Source: Paenibacillus thalictri
Lineage (GTDB): Bacteria > Bacillota > Bacilli > Paenibacillales > NBRC-103111
Assembly: GCF_004307995.1 (NCBI RefSeq)
Contig: NZ_SIRE01000010.1
Span: 1-64,000, forward strand
DNA: 64,000 nucleotides
Direction of reading: 5' to 3'
Part shown: piece by piece, positions 9,186 through 18,340 of the stretch
Numbering within the stretch: position 1 is the stretch's first letter
Layout: the number at the start of each line of letters is the position of its first letter
Position numbers and translations under genes: made by a program
Notes under the pieces: model-generated
Databases searched by the model: none
What the model was told of the DNA's origin: nothing
Seen by the model: the letters and a program-made list of their open reading frames with translations, nothing else

Positions 9186-10568
9186 TTGATTGAACTGGCG
9201 TTGGCTTTTAATGACAAGGACGGGAGTTATGCAGAACATGCCGGTGTCGTGCTTGCTTCCGTGTTTTACAATACAGAATCACAAATTCGGGTTCATATTT
9301 TGCATGACGACACGCTGCTTGAAGCTAACAAAACAAAGCTTATACAACTGGTGAAAAGCTTTCATCAGACGATTGACTTTATTCATGTGAACATTCCCAT
9401 GGACCTGTTTGAGGCTGCCAGCAATGTGAAGGCGGTTAACATATGGACAATGGCCAGTATGTATCGTTTGCTGCTCCCCCAGCTAGTGCAAACGGAAAAG
9501 ATCATTTATTTGGACTGCGACGTTTTGGTGAACCTGGATATAGCCGAGCTGTGGAATATCGAATTAAACGATGCGTATTTAGGAGCCGTCTGGGACCAAG
9601 GGATCCATGAAGTCGCACACGATATTATCCCTTGCGGTTTGAGTCCCGAGAATTACTTTAATTCGGGAATCTTATTGCTGGAGCTGAATAATATCCGCAA
9701 TAAGCGTGATTGGTATGAAGGCATGCTGAACTTTTTATGGAGATACCCTAACAGCACTTTGCCTGATCAGGACTTATTGAACTCCGTTTTTGGCGAAAAT
9801 TACTTGCAGCTCGATCTGCGGTTTAATCTGTTTAATCTTTCCTGTCCCGATCGCCAATACGATAATAAAATCGTTCATTTCAGCGGCGCTGAGAAGTGCT
9901 GGCATCCACAATCTCCCGGTGCCGAGCTGTACGCGCGATACCTTGACATGACTCCGTGGGGAACCATGTTCATAGAAGCGGGGGACACTGAATTATCCGA
10001 GCAGCAGTTTGATACCGCTAAGCTATCCGGCGAAAATGAATGGTTTGCACATTCCGTCCCCGAAGCATCAAGGGAGGAGAAGGAAACTGAAGCCGCTGAC
10101 GAAACTGAACAAGCTGCTGAATGGAGCGGAGATTCTCCCTATATGACGGCTTCACACATACGGAAAGACAAGGAGATGCAAGGTTCGGCCCCTCCCCAAC
10201 GGCTCTCCACAGGCCAAAGCAGTGAAATAAAGGGCAAAACCGGCACAGTAGTCAAAACGTTTCCTTCCGCCGCATCCCAAGCGCAGAAGCCGCCTAGGCA
10301 CCAGCAACCGGCACGGGTGAAAAGAGCACCGATTCAAAAAAGCGGCATGACAAAAGCTTCGCCTCCTGCCAAGACTGTAAAAAAGAGTCCCAGGCAAAAC
10401 AAGCAAAATAACAGCCCAGTAACGCCAGCCAGAGGAAAAATACAGAATCCGAAACGGAAAACGGTACCCCATCAAAGTACCCAAAGACCAAAAAGTAAAA
10501 CTAACCTTTCAAATAAAAGGAAAATTTGGACCAATCCGGCTTTGTCTCGAGTATATTGGATCATTTAA
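9186..10568 (+). CDS. family 8 glycosyltransferase with long basic C-terminal tail
   Basis: A 460-residue protein. Residues 1 to about 280 form a GT8 (galactosyl/glucosyl transferase, GT-A fold) domain: VVLASVFYN near the N-terminus, the metal/nucleotide-sugar DxD motif in IYLDCDVLVN (D110/D112), YFNSGILLLEL, and HFSGAEKCWHP. The likely reaction is transfer of a hexose from UDP-sugar to an unknown cell-surface acceptor. Residues about 281-460 are low-complexity: first Glu-rich, then packed with Lys, Arg, Pro, Gln and Ser, and not part of GT8. TTG at 9186 was chosen because GAGAGGTG lies 9 bases upstream and a promoter lies at 9102-9131. No cell-wall operon surrounds it. Confidence 0.85.
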   Translation: MIELALAFNDKDGSYAEHAGVVLASVFYNTESQIRVHILHDDTLLEANKTKLIQLVKSFHQTIDFIHVNIPMDLFEAASNVKAVNIWTMASMYRLLLPQLVQTEKIIYLDCDVLVNLDIAELWNIELNDAYLGAVWDQGIHEVAHDIIPCGLSPENYFNSGILLLELNNIRNKRDWYEGMLNFLWRYPNSTLPDQDLLNSVFGENYLQLDLRFNLFNLSCPDRQYDNKIVHFSGAEKCWHPQSPGAELYARYLDMTPWGTMFIEAGDTELSEQQFDTAKLSGENEWFAHSVPEASREEKETEAADETEQAAEWSGDSPYMTASHIRKDKEMQGSAPPQRLSTGQSSEIKGKTGTVVKTFPSAASQAQKPPRHQQPARVKRAPIQKSGMTKASPPAKTVKKSPRQNKQNNSPVTPARGKIQNPKRKTVPHQSTQRPKSKTNLSNKRKIWTNPALSRVYWII

Positions 10569-10726
10569 GGCAAGTTGGCCCTCATGCGGAAAACCTGTCG
10601 AAAACACCGTTCATAAGATACAGCGCCGCTGCTCGTCTCATCTGTAACTTCTGCCGCGCGGAGGAGAGGAATACGGAAGGTGCATGGCGCCAGACCTTGG
10701 CGAGGATATAACCCGTGAGATCAACT

Positions 10727-10763
10727 AAAGCCCGATGGGCCCTTTTCAGGGATATCGGGCTTT
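10727..10763. terminator. bidirectional terminator between GT8 and subtilase genes
   Basis: AAAGCCCGAT (10727-10736) pairs perfectly with ATCGGGCTTT (10754-10763), giving a short T tract on either strand. It lies between two convergent genes, only 11 bases beyond the subtilase stop. Confidence 0.7.
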
Positions 10764-10773
10764 AAGTTTCCAG

Positions 10774-12648
10774 CTATGGGGTAGGGGCCGTTTGTTGTTC
10801 GTTTCCGAACTTTTCGCGGATGGCGTCCAGTTCTCTTTCGGTCGTTTGCGGCCAATTGGTCAGCGAATTTTGGCTTTGGCCTGCGCTGTTTAGCGCTTGA
10901 ACAACGTCGATCAACCCGAATCCGAAATATTTGTCTTTCCCTTGAGGACCGAGATCTTGCGCCGTTTGGCGGATGAGGTCCATGACCTCGGTATTTTTCA
11001 GCGCCGGGTTCACTGAGCGGATCAATGCCGCTAAAGCCGTCACATGCGGGCTGGCCATGGAAGTTCCGGACAATGCCGCGTATTGATTGTGCGGATACGT
11101 ACTGGCGATGTTTACGCCGGGAGCAGCGGCATCGATATAATCGCCGTAGTTGGAGAAGCTGGCTTTATTGTTCTTGGCATCGGTGGCCGCCACGGCAAAT
11201 ACCTCTGGATAAGCCGCGGGATAGCCGGGGCGATCCGTGTTGTCATTGCCGCTTGCGGCAATCAATACGACGTCATGGTCATAGGCGTAACGAATGGCGT
11301 CATGCAAAAATTGGGCTTCCGCATAATTGCCGAGGCTCATATTAATGACTTTAGCGCCATGATCGGTAGCCCATATAATGCCTTGGGCAACTGAATACGT
11401 GCTGCCCGCACCGGTCTGGTCAAGCACCTTGACCGGCATGATGGGATTGTTCCAAGTCATGCCCGCGATGCCCAAACTATTGTTGACCAGCGCGGAGATG
11501 ACGCCGGCGACATGGGTTCCATGACCGACATCGTCCAGCGGCGGAGACTTCGGATCAACAACGTTGATGCCGGATACCAGCTGAGCTTGCAGATCGGGAT
11601 GATTCAGATCCACCCCGGTATCGACGATTGCCACTACGACATCTTTAGACCCCTTGTTAACCGACCAGCCCTTCTCCGTTTCAATCATCGGCAAATTCCA
11701 TTGATACCGCTGATACAATACGTCGTTTGGCACAATGGCGTCGCTGGCAGGCGTTTCCGAGTCCATTCTCGGGACATCGTTGGTCATATATAAAAAATGC
11801 GGCTCTACATAAGCGACGTCCCATTTTTCAAAATAAGCCATCAGTTGCTTTGCTTCCATGTGCGCGGATTCGAATACATACGTATACCCAAGCTTGCGGT
11901 GGCCGCCGGCCCCGATTTCCGCTTGGATTTGCGCCAGCTCCGCTTGCGTAGGCTCCTGTTTAAACCTGACCACAACCTGGTTTGTATGATAATGGCTTGT
12001 TCCTTCGTTATCTTCCGGATGATCCACTTTCACGTCCTGCAGCGTTCTGGAATCGACGGATTCGACCTTGTAGCGGTTATCGGAAGGATAAGGAACAATA
12101 CGCAAGTTTTTTTTCTGATGTTCGCTAACCTCTTTCAAGATCGTCTGCTGAACGACCCCAACTAAAGACGCGCCGCCTTCCGAGGGTTCTCCCAATACCA
12201 AATAAGTATGGTCATTCACATGGACCGACTGGGATTTAAAAGGCTTGCCGTTTTGCGCGGACTGCTTGGCTTGTTCCATAAGTTCGCGTGTTTGTCCGCT
12301 GACGGCGCTGTCGAGTTCCCCTGTTTTGACGCCTTGATCCAAAGTCTGATCTTTCCAGGAATAAATCAGCAGCTGCATATGCGGATGCAGCTGCTGCAGC
12401 TGCTTCAGCGCACTGCTTACATCTGCGGATTGGCGGATATGGCCAAGCGTATTTTGAAAGCTGATGCTGCATTGGTTGCGGCAAAGCTCATCGGTCAGCG
12501 ACACGTCGCGGTCCAACAGCTGCTGCTTCATGCTGATTTCGGATGCGGGACTTACGGTCTCAGGTCCGATCTGCTCCCCACGGGGAAAAAGCAGGGCTCC
12601 GCCTGCCAGCAGAAGCGCAAACGATACGATGTATTTTCCTTTGTTCAT
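10774..12648 (-). CDS. secreted S8 family serine peptidase (subtilase)
   Basis: A 624-residue subtilisin-like protease. Signal peptide about 1-22 (MNKGKYIVSFALLLAGGALL), a long propeptide-like region (30-325, including a fervidolysin-like segment with TNQVVVRFKQEPTQAEL), then the catalytic domain with Asp343 (VAIVDTGVDLNHPDL), His376 (GHGTHVAGVI), oxyanion Asn468 (AASGND) and Ser530 (LSGTSMASPHV). A short proline- and threonine-ending tail follows. It is probably exported and self-processed, acting outside the cell. GGAGG lies 8-12 bases before the ATG. It is a single-gene unit transcribed away from the YpuI-like gene; the propeptide carries two cysteines (C56, C60) that could form a disulfide. 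Confidence 0.95.
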   Translation of the reverse strand: MNKGKYIVSFALLLAGGALLFPRGEQIGPETVSPASEISMKQQLLDRDVSLTDELCRNQCSISFQNTLGHIRQSADVSSALKQLQQLHPHMQLLIYSWKDQTLDQGVKTGELDSAVSGQTRELMEQAKQSAQNGKPFKSQSVHVNDHTYLVLGEPSEGGASLVGVVQQTILKEVSEHQKKNLRIVPYPSDNRYKVESVDSRTLQDVKVDHPEDNEGTSHYHTNQVVVRFKQEPTQAELAQIQAEIGAGGHRKLGYTYVFESAHMEAKQLMAYFEKWDVAYVEPHFLYMTNDVPRMDSETPASDAIVPNDVLYQRYQWNLPMIETEKGWSVNKGSKDVVVAIVDTGVDLNHPDLQAQLVSGINVVDPKSPPLDDVGHGTHVAGVISALVNNSLGIAGMTWNNPIMPVKVLDQTGAGSTYSVAQGIIWATDHGAKVINMSLGNYAEAQFLHDAIRYAYDHDVVLIAASGNDNTDRPGYPAAYPEVFAVAATDAKNNKASFSNYGDYIDAAAPGVNIASTYPHNQYAALSGTSMASPHVTALAALIRSVNPALKNTEVMDLIRQTAQDLGPQGKDKYFGFGLIDVVQALNSAGQSQNSLTNWPQTTERELDAIREKFGNEQQTAPTP

Positions 12649-12892
12649 AGGCCGAATGCCTCCTTATATGACAACGCCAAACATGTTGCTGTTAGAATTC
12701 CCGATTGTCGTTCCGTTTACAGGAACACATTTTTCCATTGAGAGCAGATTGTATGTTCAAAAATTTCAAAATCGTCGAATAGTTTATTTACATATTACTT
12801 TTAACGTCGATTTGTGGTAGGATGAGAGTAAAGTACTTGCTTAACATCAAAGTGGTATTATCGTTTACGATTCTCAAGGAGGTCTTTTGTGA

Positions 12893-13393
12893 ATGGCCGT
12901 GCATAATGTGAAAAATGTATGTGAAACTACAAGAGCGAAACTCGCTGAAGCAACTCAAAAAATGGAAACGTTTTTGAACCAACATTCGCTTCCGCTGCTC
13001 AACGTGGAAAACGATGGGGCGATGGAAGAGTTTTACCGTGCTTATTTGCAGGATACGAGACATTTGCTCGTGTTTAGCGAAGTTGCTTATGAGAAGCTTG
13101 GAGTCGCTTTGCGCCGTCCGACTTTCAACACCGAATACGCCGAGAAAGTGCTGTACGAAGTGTATCACAGCTGCGTCAACAACTTCTTTTATCCGAAAAA
13201 TGAATGTTATTCCGAAGATGGCCGTTATGCGTATACAGGTCAGGATGCCATTCGTTTCCGCAAAAAGCCAAGCCGCGATGTGCGGAATTTGACTGTGGAG
13301 TTGTCCAAAATTTTCGAAGATCTTCGTGAGGAATTGTCCTATTACGAAACCGACTACATTACGCAAAAAAGAATGCAAGGCGAGCGGGTTTAA
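12893..13393 (+). CDS. DUF3907 family protein (YpuI-like)
   Basis: A 166-residue cytoplasmic protein matching the YpuI/DUF3907 family of Bacillales: EKVLYEVYHSCVNNFFYPKNE, AYTGQDAIRFRKKPS and the C-terminal FEDLREELSYYETDY are the parts I recognise. Function is unknown. CAAGGAGG lies 11 bases before the ATG. It is monocistronic: a divergent subtilase gene lies upstream across a 244-bp gap and an intrinsic terminator follows. I see no convincing -35/-10 pair in the upstream gap. Confidence 0.85.
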   Translation: MAVHNVKNVCETTRAKLAEATQKMETFLNQHSLPLLNVENDGAMEEFYRAYLQDTRHLLVFSEVAYEKLGVALRRPTFNTEYAEKVLYEVYHSCVNNFFYPKNECYSEDGRYAYTGQDAIRFRKKPSRDVRNLTVELSKIFEDLREELSYYETDYITQKRMQGERV

Positions 13394-13435
13394 GTTTTAT
13401 TCGAATTGTCTCAAGTGTTCTTGACTATACACGTC

Positions 13436-13470
13436 AGAGATGCTCATTTACGGGCATCTCTTTTCTTTTG
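13436..13470 (+). terminator. intrinsic terminator after the YpuI-like gene
   Basis: AGAGATGC (13436-13443) and GCATCTCT (13454-13461) form a perfect 8-bp stem followed by TTTCTTTT. Confidence 0.85.
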
Positions 13471-13560
13471 GCGTTAGATTATGCCAGCTGCGGCGGTACG
13501 GCGCGGTGGGAGAATATTCTGTCCCCGAAACCGGGTACCATGGTTAACGGGGTGATGACG

Positions 13561-13782
13561 ATGGATAAACCGATAGTGAAGTGCAGCGTCGCCAACTGCG
13601 AATACTGGGCGCAGGGGAACCGCTGCGGTGCCGATCTGATTATGATTGATATCGACAAGCATGCCAACGCCACATTTACCGAAGAATTCGCCGGAGAAAG
13701 CTTTGATGACGATCATACCGACAAAGCGGCGGACTCGCGCAGCACTTGCTGCCATACGTTTAAGCCCAAAGCCGCGAAATGA
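13561..13782 (+). CDS. DUF1540 domain protein
   Basis: A 73-residue protein with one DUF1540 module: MDKPIVKCSVANCEYWAQGN, then further Cys near RCGADLI and a C-terminal TCCHTFKP. The spaced cysteines suggest a small metal-binding fold; the family is common in spore-formers and has no established function. GGGGTGATG lies just upstream of the ATG at 13561. The frame is open further upstream (to 13468), but that part overlaps the preceding terminator. The stop overlaps the next gene by 4 bases (ATGA), so the two are translationally coupled. Confidence 0.85.
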   Translation: MDKPIVKCSVANCEYWAQGNRCGADLIMIDIDKHANATFTEEFAGESFDDDHTDKAADSRSTCCHTFKPKAAK

Positions 13783-14156
13783 AAGAGGATGACAAAACGC
13801 TCTTTCAGAAGGATCAGATCCGGCGGGAAGCAGGATTAGGGGATTCCGACGTTGAGTTTGCCGCGGATGCGGCGCCCGTTCCATTTGGCCGTACGGTATT
13901 GCCTAGAGGGGAACATGCGGAGGAAGAAGCTGCAAGAGGGAATAATTTATTTACGCAAAGCAAAGCTGTAGGTTATGCTGCAATCATTTTTGCCGTAATT
14001 TCCTTGTTTCAATGGCCTGCTCCATTAGGTTCTACAGCGATTCTGCTAGGATTTTTCGCTTTTGTGCAGGGCAGCCGTTTCCTTGGAGCCAGTGCTATGA
14101 TACTTGGGCTTATATCTCTTGGCGGGTACATTTTGTTAACGTCCAATTATGTGTAG
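13779..14156 (+). CDS. small membrane protein of unknown function
   Basis: 125 residues: a hydrophilic, acidic N-terminal half (1-65) and two or three hydrophobic segments (about 69-83 AVGYAAIIFAVISLF, 88-100, 103-120). I do not recognise a family with confidence; the layout resembles small DUF4190-like proteins. It starts on the ATGA overlap with the DUF1540 gene, so the pair is an operon. An intrinsic terminator follows. Confidence 0.7.
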   Translation: MKEDDKTLFQKDQIRREAGLGDSDVEFAADAAPVPFGRTVLPRGEHAEEEAARGNNLFTQSKAVGYAAIIFAVISLFQWPAPLGSTAILLGFFAFVQGSRFLGASAMILGLISLGGYILLTSNYV

Positions 14157-14173
14157 AAAGTCCAGTTGGATTG

Positions 14174-14203
14174 CTGCTGCCGGTTAGAAGGCAGCAGTTT
14201 TTT
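14174..14203 (+). terminator. intrinsic terminator
   Basis: CTGCTGCC (14174-14181) pairs with GGCAGCAG (14190-14197), followed by six T residues. Confidence 0.9.
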
Positions 14204-14293
14204 CTGCTTTTTCAGCTTTTTAAGATAAGGGGCTAGTTCTTTGCCGCGGTTGTGTGTAAAATAAAGACATATACTAATCGCCGGGAGTTGCCC

Positions 14294-14983
14294 ATGAACA
14301 TTGAACCGAGTGTCATGAAAGAGCTTTTGAAGCTGGAATTGCTGAACAAATCTACTCTGCTATCCAATGGAAACACCAGTACCGGCAATGAGACCAGCGG
14401 AGGAACCTTCTCCGGAATGCTTCAGCAGCTGATGAACCCGTCCGCCGCCGCTGCCAATGAAGACGATGCGCCATCCTCCAAATCAGGAGTAAAAGGACAA
14501 CTGGACGCATTGCTCGCAAAAAGCGGGTATTGGAGCCAAAATACGGCGGCAAGTAAGCCGACCGATTTCGAATCTTACATACAGCAGGCAAGCGGAAGAT
14601 TTGGCGTACCGTCGAGTTTGGTCAAAGCGGTCATCCATGCCGAGTCGGCATTTAATCCGCAGGCGGTTTCGCGAGCCGGAGCTAAAGGGCTGATGCAGCT
14701 GATGGATGAAACGGGCCAAGGTTACGGCGTGACGGACCCTTTTGACCCGCTGCAAAATATTTCGGCCGGAACAGGGTTCCTGTCCCATCTGCTGGCTAAA
14801 TACAACGGCAATGAAGGAATGGCCTTGGCCGCATATAATGCAGGGCCCGGGCGGGTAGATAAGCTTGGCATCGCCAATGACAACGAGTTGATGAGCAAGC
14901 TGCATCTTTTGCCGCAAGAAACCCAGCAATATATCGGTAAAGTGTTAGGTTTGAAGTCCAATTACCAATCAGACTTGTCATAG
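14294..14983 (+). CDS. lytic transglycosylase (SLT domain, CwlQ/YjbJ-like)
   Basis: A 229-residue protein whose residues about 95-220 form a goose-lysozyme-like SLT fold: catalytic Glu in VIHAESAFNPQAVS, then GAKGLMQLM and AAYNAGPGRVDKLG. Such enzymes cleave the MurNAc-GlcNAc bond of peptidoglycan. There is no signal peptide; the N-terminus (MNIEPSVMKELLKLELL) looks like that of B. subtilis YjbJ (CwlQ), which also lacks an obvious one. The middle (50-90) is low-complexity. GGGAG lies upstream of the ATG at 14294; the frame extends to 14252 but without a ribosome-binding site. Confidence 0.88.
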   Translation: MNIEPSVMKELLKLELLNKSTLLSNGNTSTGNETSGGTFSGMLQQLMNPSAAAANEDDAPSSKSGVKGQLDALLAKSGYWSQNTAASKPTDFESYIQQASGRFGVPSSLVKAVIHAESAFNPQAVSRAGAKGLMQLMDETGQGYGVTDPFDPLQNISAGTGFLSHLLAKYNGNEGMALAAYNAGPGRVDKLGIANDNELMSKLHLLPQETQQYIGKVLGLKSNYQSDLS

Positions 14984-15002
14984 GACCTGATTTAAGCTTT
15001 AA

Positions 15003-15032
15003 TGAAAAGAGGCTTAAAGATGGCCTTTTTTT
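15003..15032 (+). terminator. weak intrinsic terminator
   Basis: AAAAGAGGC and GGCCTTTTTTT can form an imperfect stem around TTAAAGAT, with a seven-T tail. It lies between the transglycosylase and the cysteine desulfurase. Confidence 0.5.
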
Positions 15033-15070
15033 CATGTTTTCATGAAAGTTTGCATTTACGGGGGATAGGA

Positions 15071-16237
15071 ATGTTATATTTTGATTACGCCGCAACTACG
15101 CCTCCTTATGATGAAGTGGTCGATACGGTCGCGGAAGTGATGAGAACACATTACGGCAATCCCTCCTCTCTTCACCGGCTTGGAGTGGATGCAGAAGCGC
15201 TGATAGAGCGGGCGCGGCAGGCGATCGCACAAACGATCGGCGCAAGCGCGGCCGATATTTTGTTTACAGGCAGCGGTACGGAAAGCAACAATTTGGCCAT
15301 ATTCGGGGCTCTTCGCCGCAACGGCAACATAGGGCGGCATATTATAACGACTGCAATCGAACACGCTTCCGTTTACGAGACATTTCAAAGATTGGAAGCG
15401 GATGGCTTTCGCGTCACTTATTTGCCTGTCGATGAAACCGGCCAAATACGGATGAAAACACTTGAGGCCAGTTTATCCGAGGATACCGCATTAGTCAGCG
15501 TGATGTATGTCAACAATGAAATGGGACGTATTCAGCCGGTCGCACAGATCGGAGAACTGCTGCGCAGCTATCCGAAAGCGCTGTTCCATGTGGACGCGGT
15601 GCAGGCATACGGCAAGCTGGCTGTGCGGCCGAAGGAACTAGGCATCGATTTGATGTCGTGTTCCGCCCATAAACTTCGGGGGCCCAAAGGGACCGGTTTC
15701 CTATACTGCCGTTCCGGCCTCGAACTGGAGCCGCTGCTGCGTGGCGGCGGACAAGAACGGGGAGTGCGGTCGGGCACGGAAAATGTGCCGGCCATCGTGG
15801 GTATGGCCAAAGCGGCGCGGCTTGCCGATGAACGCAGGGAAACTTTTCTGGAGCAGACTCGCATGTTGCGCAAGATATTGGTTCAGGGAATCAGCCAAAT
15901 CCCGGAGCTGCAAATAAACGGTTCGAAGCATGAAGAAGACATGGCTTCGCATATTGTTCATTTTTCTTATCCGGGTATGAAGTCGGAAGTTGTAGTACAT
16001 GCTTTAGAACAACACGGGGTTTTCGTCTCGTCACGTTCGGCATGTTCTTCCCGGGAAACGGTTCCCAGCCGGGTGCTGACCGCAATGGGCTGCGATCGTG
16101 AGCACGCCATCAGCGGGTTGCGTATCAGCTATGGGCTGGAGCATTCGGTTCAGGACGCGGAAATGCTGCTTAGCGCGCTGAAGCGGGTTGTTATGCAGCT
16201 TAGCGGGACAACAGGACAGAGGAACAGACGGAGGTAA
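15071..16237 (+). CDS. cysteine desulfurase (NifS/IscS family), ThiI partner
   Basis: A PLP enzyme that takes sulfur from cysteine to form a persulfide. The 388-residue product begins MLYFDYAATTPPYDEVVDT. It has the PLP lysine K201 in SCSAHKLRGPKG, the GSGTESNNLAI cofactor loop and the mobile active cysteine C325 in SSRSACSSRE. It lies 3 bases before thiI, the same pairing as B. subtilis nifZ-thiI, so its job is probably to load ThiI for tRNA 4-thiouridine (and possibly thiazole) formation rather than general Fe-S assembly. GGGGATAGGA is the ribosome-binding site; an upstream ATG at 15002 lies inside the terminator. Confidence 0.95.
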   Translation: MLYFDYAATTPPYDEVVDTVAEVMRTHYGNPSSLHRLGVDAEALIERARQAIAQTIGASAADILFTGSGTESNNLAIFGALRRNGNIGRHIITTAIEHASVYETFQRLEADGFRVTYLPVDETGQIRMKTLEASLSEDTALVSVMYVNNEMGRIQPVAQIGELLRSYPKALFHVDAVQAYGKLAVRPKELGIDLMSCSAHKLRGPKGTGFLYCRSGLELEPLLRGGGQERGVRSGTENVPAIVGMAKAARLADERRETFLEQTRMLRKILVQGISQIPELQINGSKHEEDMASHIVHFSYPGMKSEVVVHALEQHGVFVSSRSACSSRETVPSRVLTAMGCDREHAISGLRISYGLEHSVQDAEMLLSALKRVVMQLSGTTGQRNRRR

Positions 16238-16240
16238 GAC

Positions 16241-17443
16241 ATGTTGCCCGACGGCATTGTAATCAGATTAGGTGAGCTGACTTTAAAAGGGCGGAATCGC
16301 CATCGTTTTGAGCATAAAATAGTAAAGGATATACGCAGAGTAACAAGAGCTTTCAGCAAAATCGTCATGGAGCAGCAGTTCGGCCGCGTTTATGTGACGT
16401 TAAACGGAGAACCGTACGAAGGGGTCGCGCAGGAACTCAAGAAGGTGTTTGGTCTCTCGTCGTTTAGTCCCGTTTATTATACGGAATCCGAACTGGATAC
16501 GATCAGGAGCAAAGCGTTATCCTTGTTAACCAGCGAATCCGTCAAACCGGGCACATTTAAAGTGACCGTACGGCGCGCGGACAAAAACTTTCCTTACGAT
16601 TCGCAGGAAATGAACCGCCTTGTCGGCGGGTATATCCTGCAGGCGGTGCCGGGATTAAAGGTGGACGTTCATCGGCCCGATGTGGATATTCGCGTCGAGC
16701 TTCGCGAGGACAGAGCTTTTGTGTATTCCAAGATGGTGGAAGGCACCGGCGGTTTCCCGCTGGGGACCAACGGCAAGGCGCTGCTAATGCTCTCCGGAGG
16801 GATCGACAGCCCGGTTGCCGGCTGGCTGGCGATGAAGCAGGGACTTGAGCTGGAGGCCATTCATTTTCACAGCTACCCTTATACCAGTGAAAGATCGCAA
16901 GAGAAGGTCAAGGATCTTGTCCGCAAACTGGCGGAATATGCGGGGCCGGTTACGCTGCATATGGTGCCTTTTACGGAAATACAAACCCGGCTGGTACAGG
17001 ATTATAACGATAATTTGTTAATTACGATCATGAGAAGAACGATGTTCCGCATCGCCGAACAAATTGCAGGCAGCTGCGGGGCCATGGCGATCGTCACCGG
17101 CGAAAGCCTTGGTCAAGTGGCTAGCCAAACGCTGCCCAGTTTACATGCCATCGGCCAGTCGGTCAGCATTCCCGTGTTACAACCGCTGATTTTTACCGAT
17201 AAACAGGATATTATTACGATAGCGGAGCAAATTGGAACTTATCCGATTTCCATACTGCCGCATGAAGATTGCTGCACCGTATTCCTGCCGCCGTCGCCCA
17301 GCACGAACCCGAATCTGAAAGTCGTACAGGCGATCGAACGCAGCCTGCCGTGGCTGCCCGAACTGATCGAGCAAACCGTGCAGCAAACGGAGGCGATTCA
17401 AGTGGGACCGGGCGAGCCGGACCGGTTTGAAAATTTATTTTAA
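16241..17443 (+). CDS. thiI: tRNA 4-thiouridine synthase ThiI
   Basis: Adenylates U8 of tRNA and transfers sulfur to make 4-thiouridine; it may also feed thiamine thiazole synthesis. The 400-residue protein has the N-terminal ferredoxin-like and THUMP domains (residues 1-165) and a PP-loop ATPase domain with LSGGIDSPVAGW (SGGIDS at 185-190). It ends soon after the PP-loop domain without the C-terminal rhodanese domain found in E. coli ThiI. This is normal for Bacillus and explains the need for the adjacent desulfurase. GAGGTA lies just upstream of the ATG. Confidence 0.97.
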   Translation: MLPDGIVIRLGELTLKGRNRHRFEHKIVKDIRRVTRAFSKIVMEQQFGRVYVTLNGEPYEGVAQELKKVFGLSSFSPVYYTESELDTIRSKALSLLTSESVKPGTFKVTVRRADKNFPYDSQEMNRLVGGYILQAVPGLKVDVHRPDVDIRVELREDRAFVYSKMVEGTGGFPLGTNGKALLMLSGGIDSPVAGWLAMKQGLELEAIHFHSYPYTSERSQEKVKDLVRKLAEYAGPVTLHMVPFTEIQTRLVQDYNDNLLITIMRRTMFRIAEQIAGSCGAMAIVTGESLGQVASQTLPSLHAIGQSVSIPVLQPLIFTDKQDIITIAEQIGTYPISILPHEDCCTVFLPPSPSTNPNLKVVQAIERSLPWLPELIEQTVQQTEAIQVGPGEPDRFENLF

Positions 17444-17535
17444 AAAAGATGAAACCCTGGTCGCTCGTCCGCGTAATATTGAAATTGGAAGCGTAAAACA
17501 AGTTGTCACTTTGAACTAGGGAAAGGAAGCGTATC

Positions 17536-18207
17536 ATGCTGGATTGGTTTTTATTGTTTTTGCAAATTATGCTCATTAATATTGTGTTAAGCGGAGATAA
17601 CGCGGTTGTTATCGCCATGGCAAGTAAAAAGCTGCCGATTTCCCAGCGCAATAAAGCCATTTGGTGGGGAGCGTTTGGCGCTGTCGGGCTGCGCTTGATC
17701 CTGACGGTAGTAGCGGTGTATGTGTTAAGTGTGCCTTACATTCAGGCGGCAGGTTCGTTATTGCTGCTGTGGATCGCGGTTAAGCTGCTGATCGACGATG
17801 ACAGCCACGCGAATGTGAAGGAAGCTTCTACGCTGGGCGGAGCCGTTTGGACGATTATTGTCGCAGACTTTGTCATGAGCTTGGATAATGTGCTTGCAAT
17901 TGCCGCCAAAGCCGATAATGACCTGCTTGTCATCATTCTCGGGATTGGCTTAAGTATCCCGATTATCGTCTGGGGAAGTACGCTGGTCATGAATCTTCTG
18001 AACAAGTATCCGATTCTGATCTATATTGGCGCAGGGATCCTTGGATATACCGCAGGTGAAATGTTCATGAAAGACCATGCGGTCGTGGATTTCCTGTTCG
18101 GCAACTCGGAGATGGTTCATTGGATGATTCCGGCGGTAACGACCATTGCGGTCGTCTTGATCGGTGTGCTTAAGCGGCTTGCTTCCCGCAAAGCCAAACA
18201 TGCTTAA
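17536..18207 (+). CDS. TerC family integral membrane protein (YjbE-like)
   Basis: 223 residues with about seven membrane segments. TerC hallmarks are ENIVLSGDNAVV-type motif 1 (here LINIVLSGDNAVVIAM, residues 14-29) and motif 2 (IIVADFVMSLDNVLAIAA), each with the conserved Asp-Asn pair. Relatives in B. subtilis (YceF, YkoY) export Mn(II) or load it onto secreted enzymes, so metal transport is likely but inferred. A GGGAAAGG site precedes the ATG. The 92-bp leader does not contain a recognisable yybP-ykoY Mn riboswitch. Confidence 0.9.
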   Translation: MLDWFLLFLQIMLINIVLSGDNAVVIAMASKKLPISQRNKAIWWGAFGAVGLRLILTVVAVYVLSVPYIQAAGSLLLLWIAVKLLIDDDSHANVKEASTLGGAVWTIIVADFVMSLDNVLAIAAKADNDLLVIILGIGLSIPIIVWGSTLVMNLLNKYPILIYIGAGILGYTAGEMFMKDHAVVDFLFGNSEMVHWMIPAVTTIAVVLIGVLKRLASRKAKHA

Positions 18208-18226
18208 TATGGATACATAACCGGAA

Positions 18227-18262
18227 CCGCCCGCTCGATAAGAGCAGGCGGTGTTTTGTTTT
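18227..18262 (+). terminator. intrinsic terminator after the terC-like gene
   Basis: CCGCCCGCTC (18227-18236) pairs with GAGCAGGCGG (18242-18251, one mismatch), followed by TGTTTTGTTTTT. Confidence 0.88.
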
Positions 18263-18340
18263 TCTGGCATTTTATTCATGGTTCGGATACACTATTTGTG
18301 AAAGAGTGTCGAATTTGGAGAGGAAAGGACGAATATAAAG

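Noticed and set aside
17444..17535. yybP-ykoY manganese riboswitch before the TerC/YjbE gene
   Set aside because: I looked for it because some TerC genes have one; the 92-bp leader lacks the expected conserved segments and terminator.
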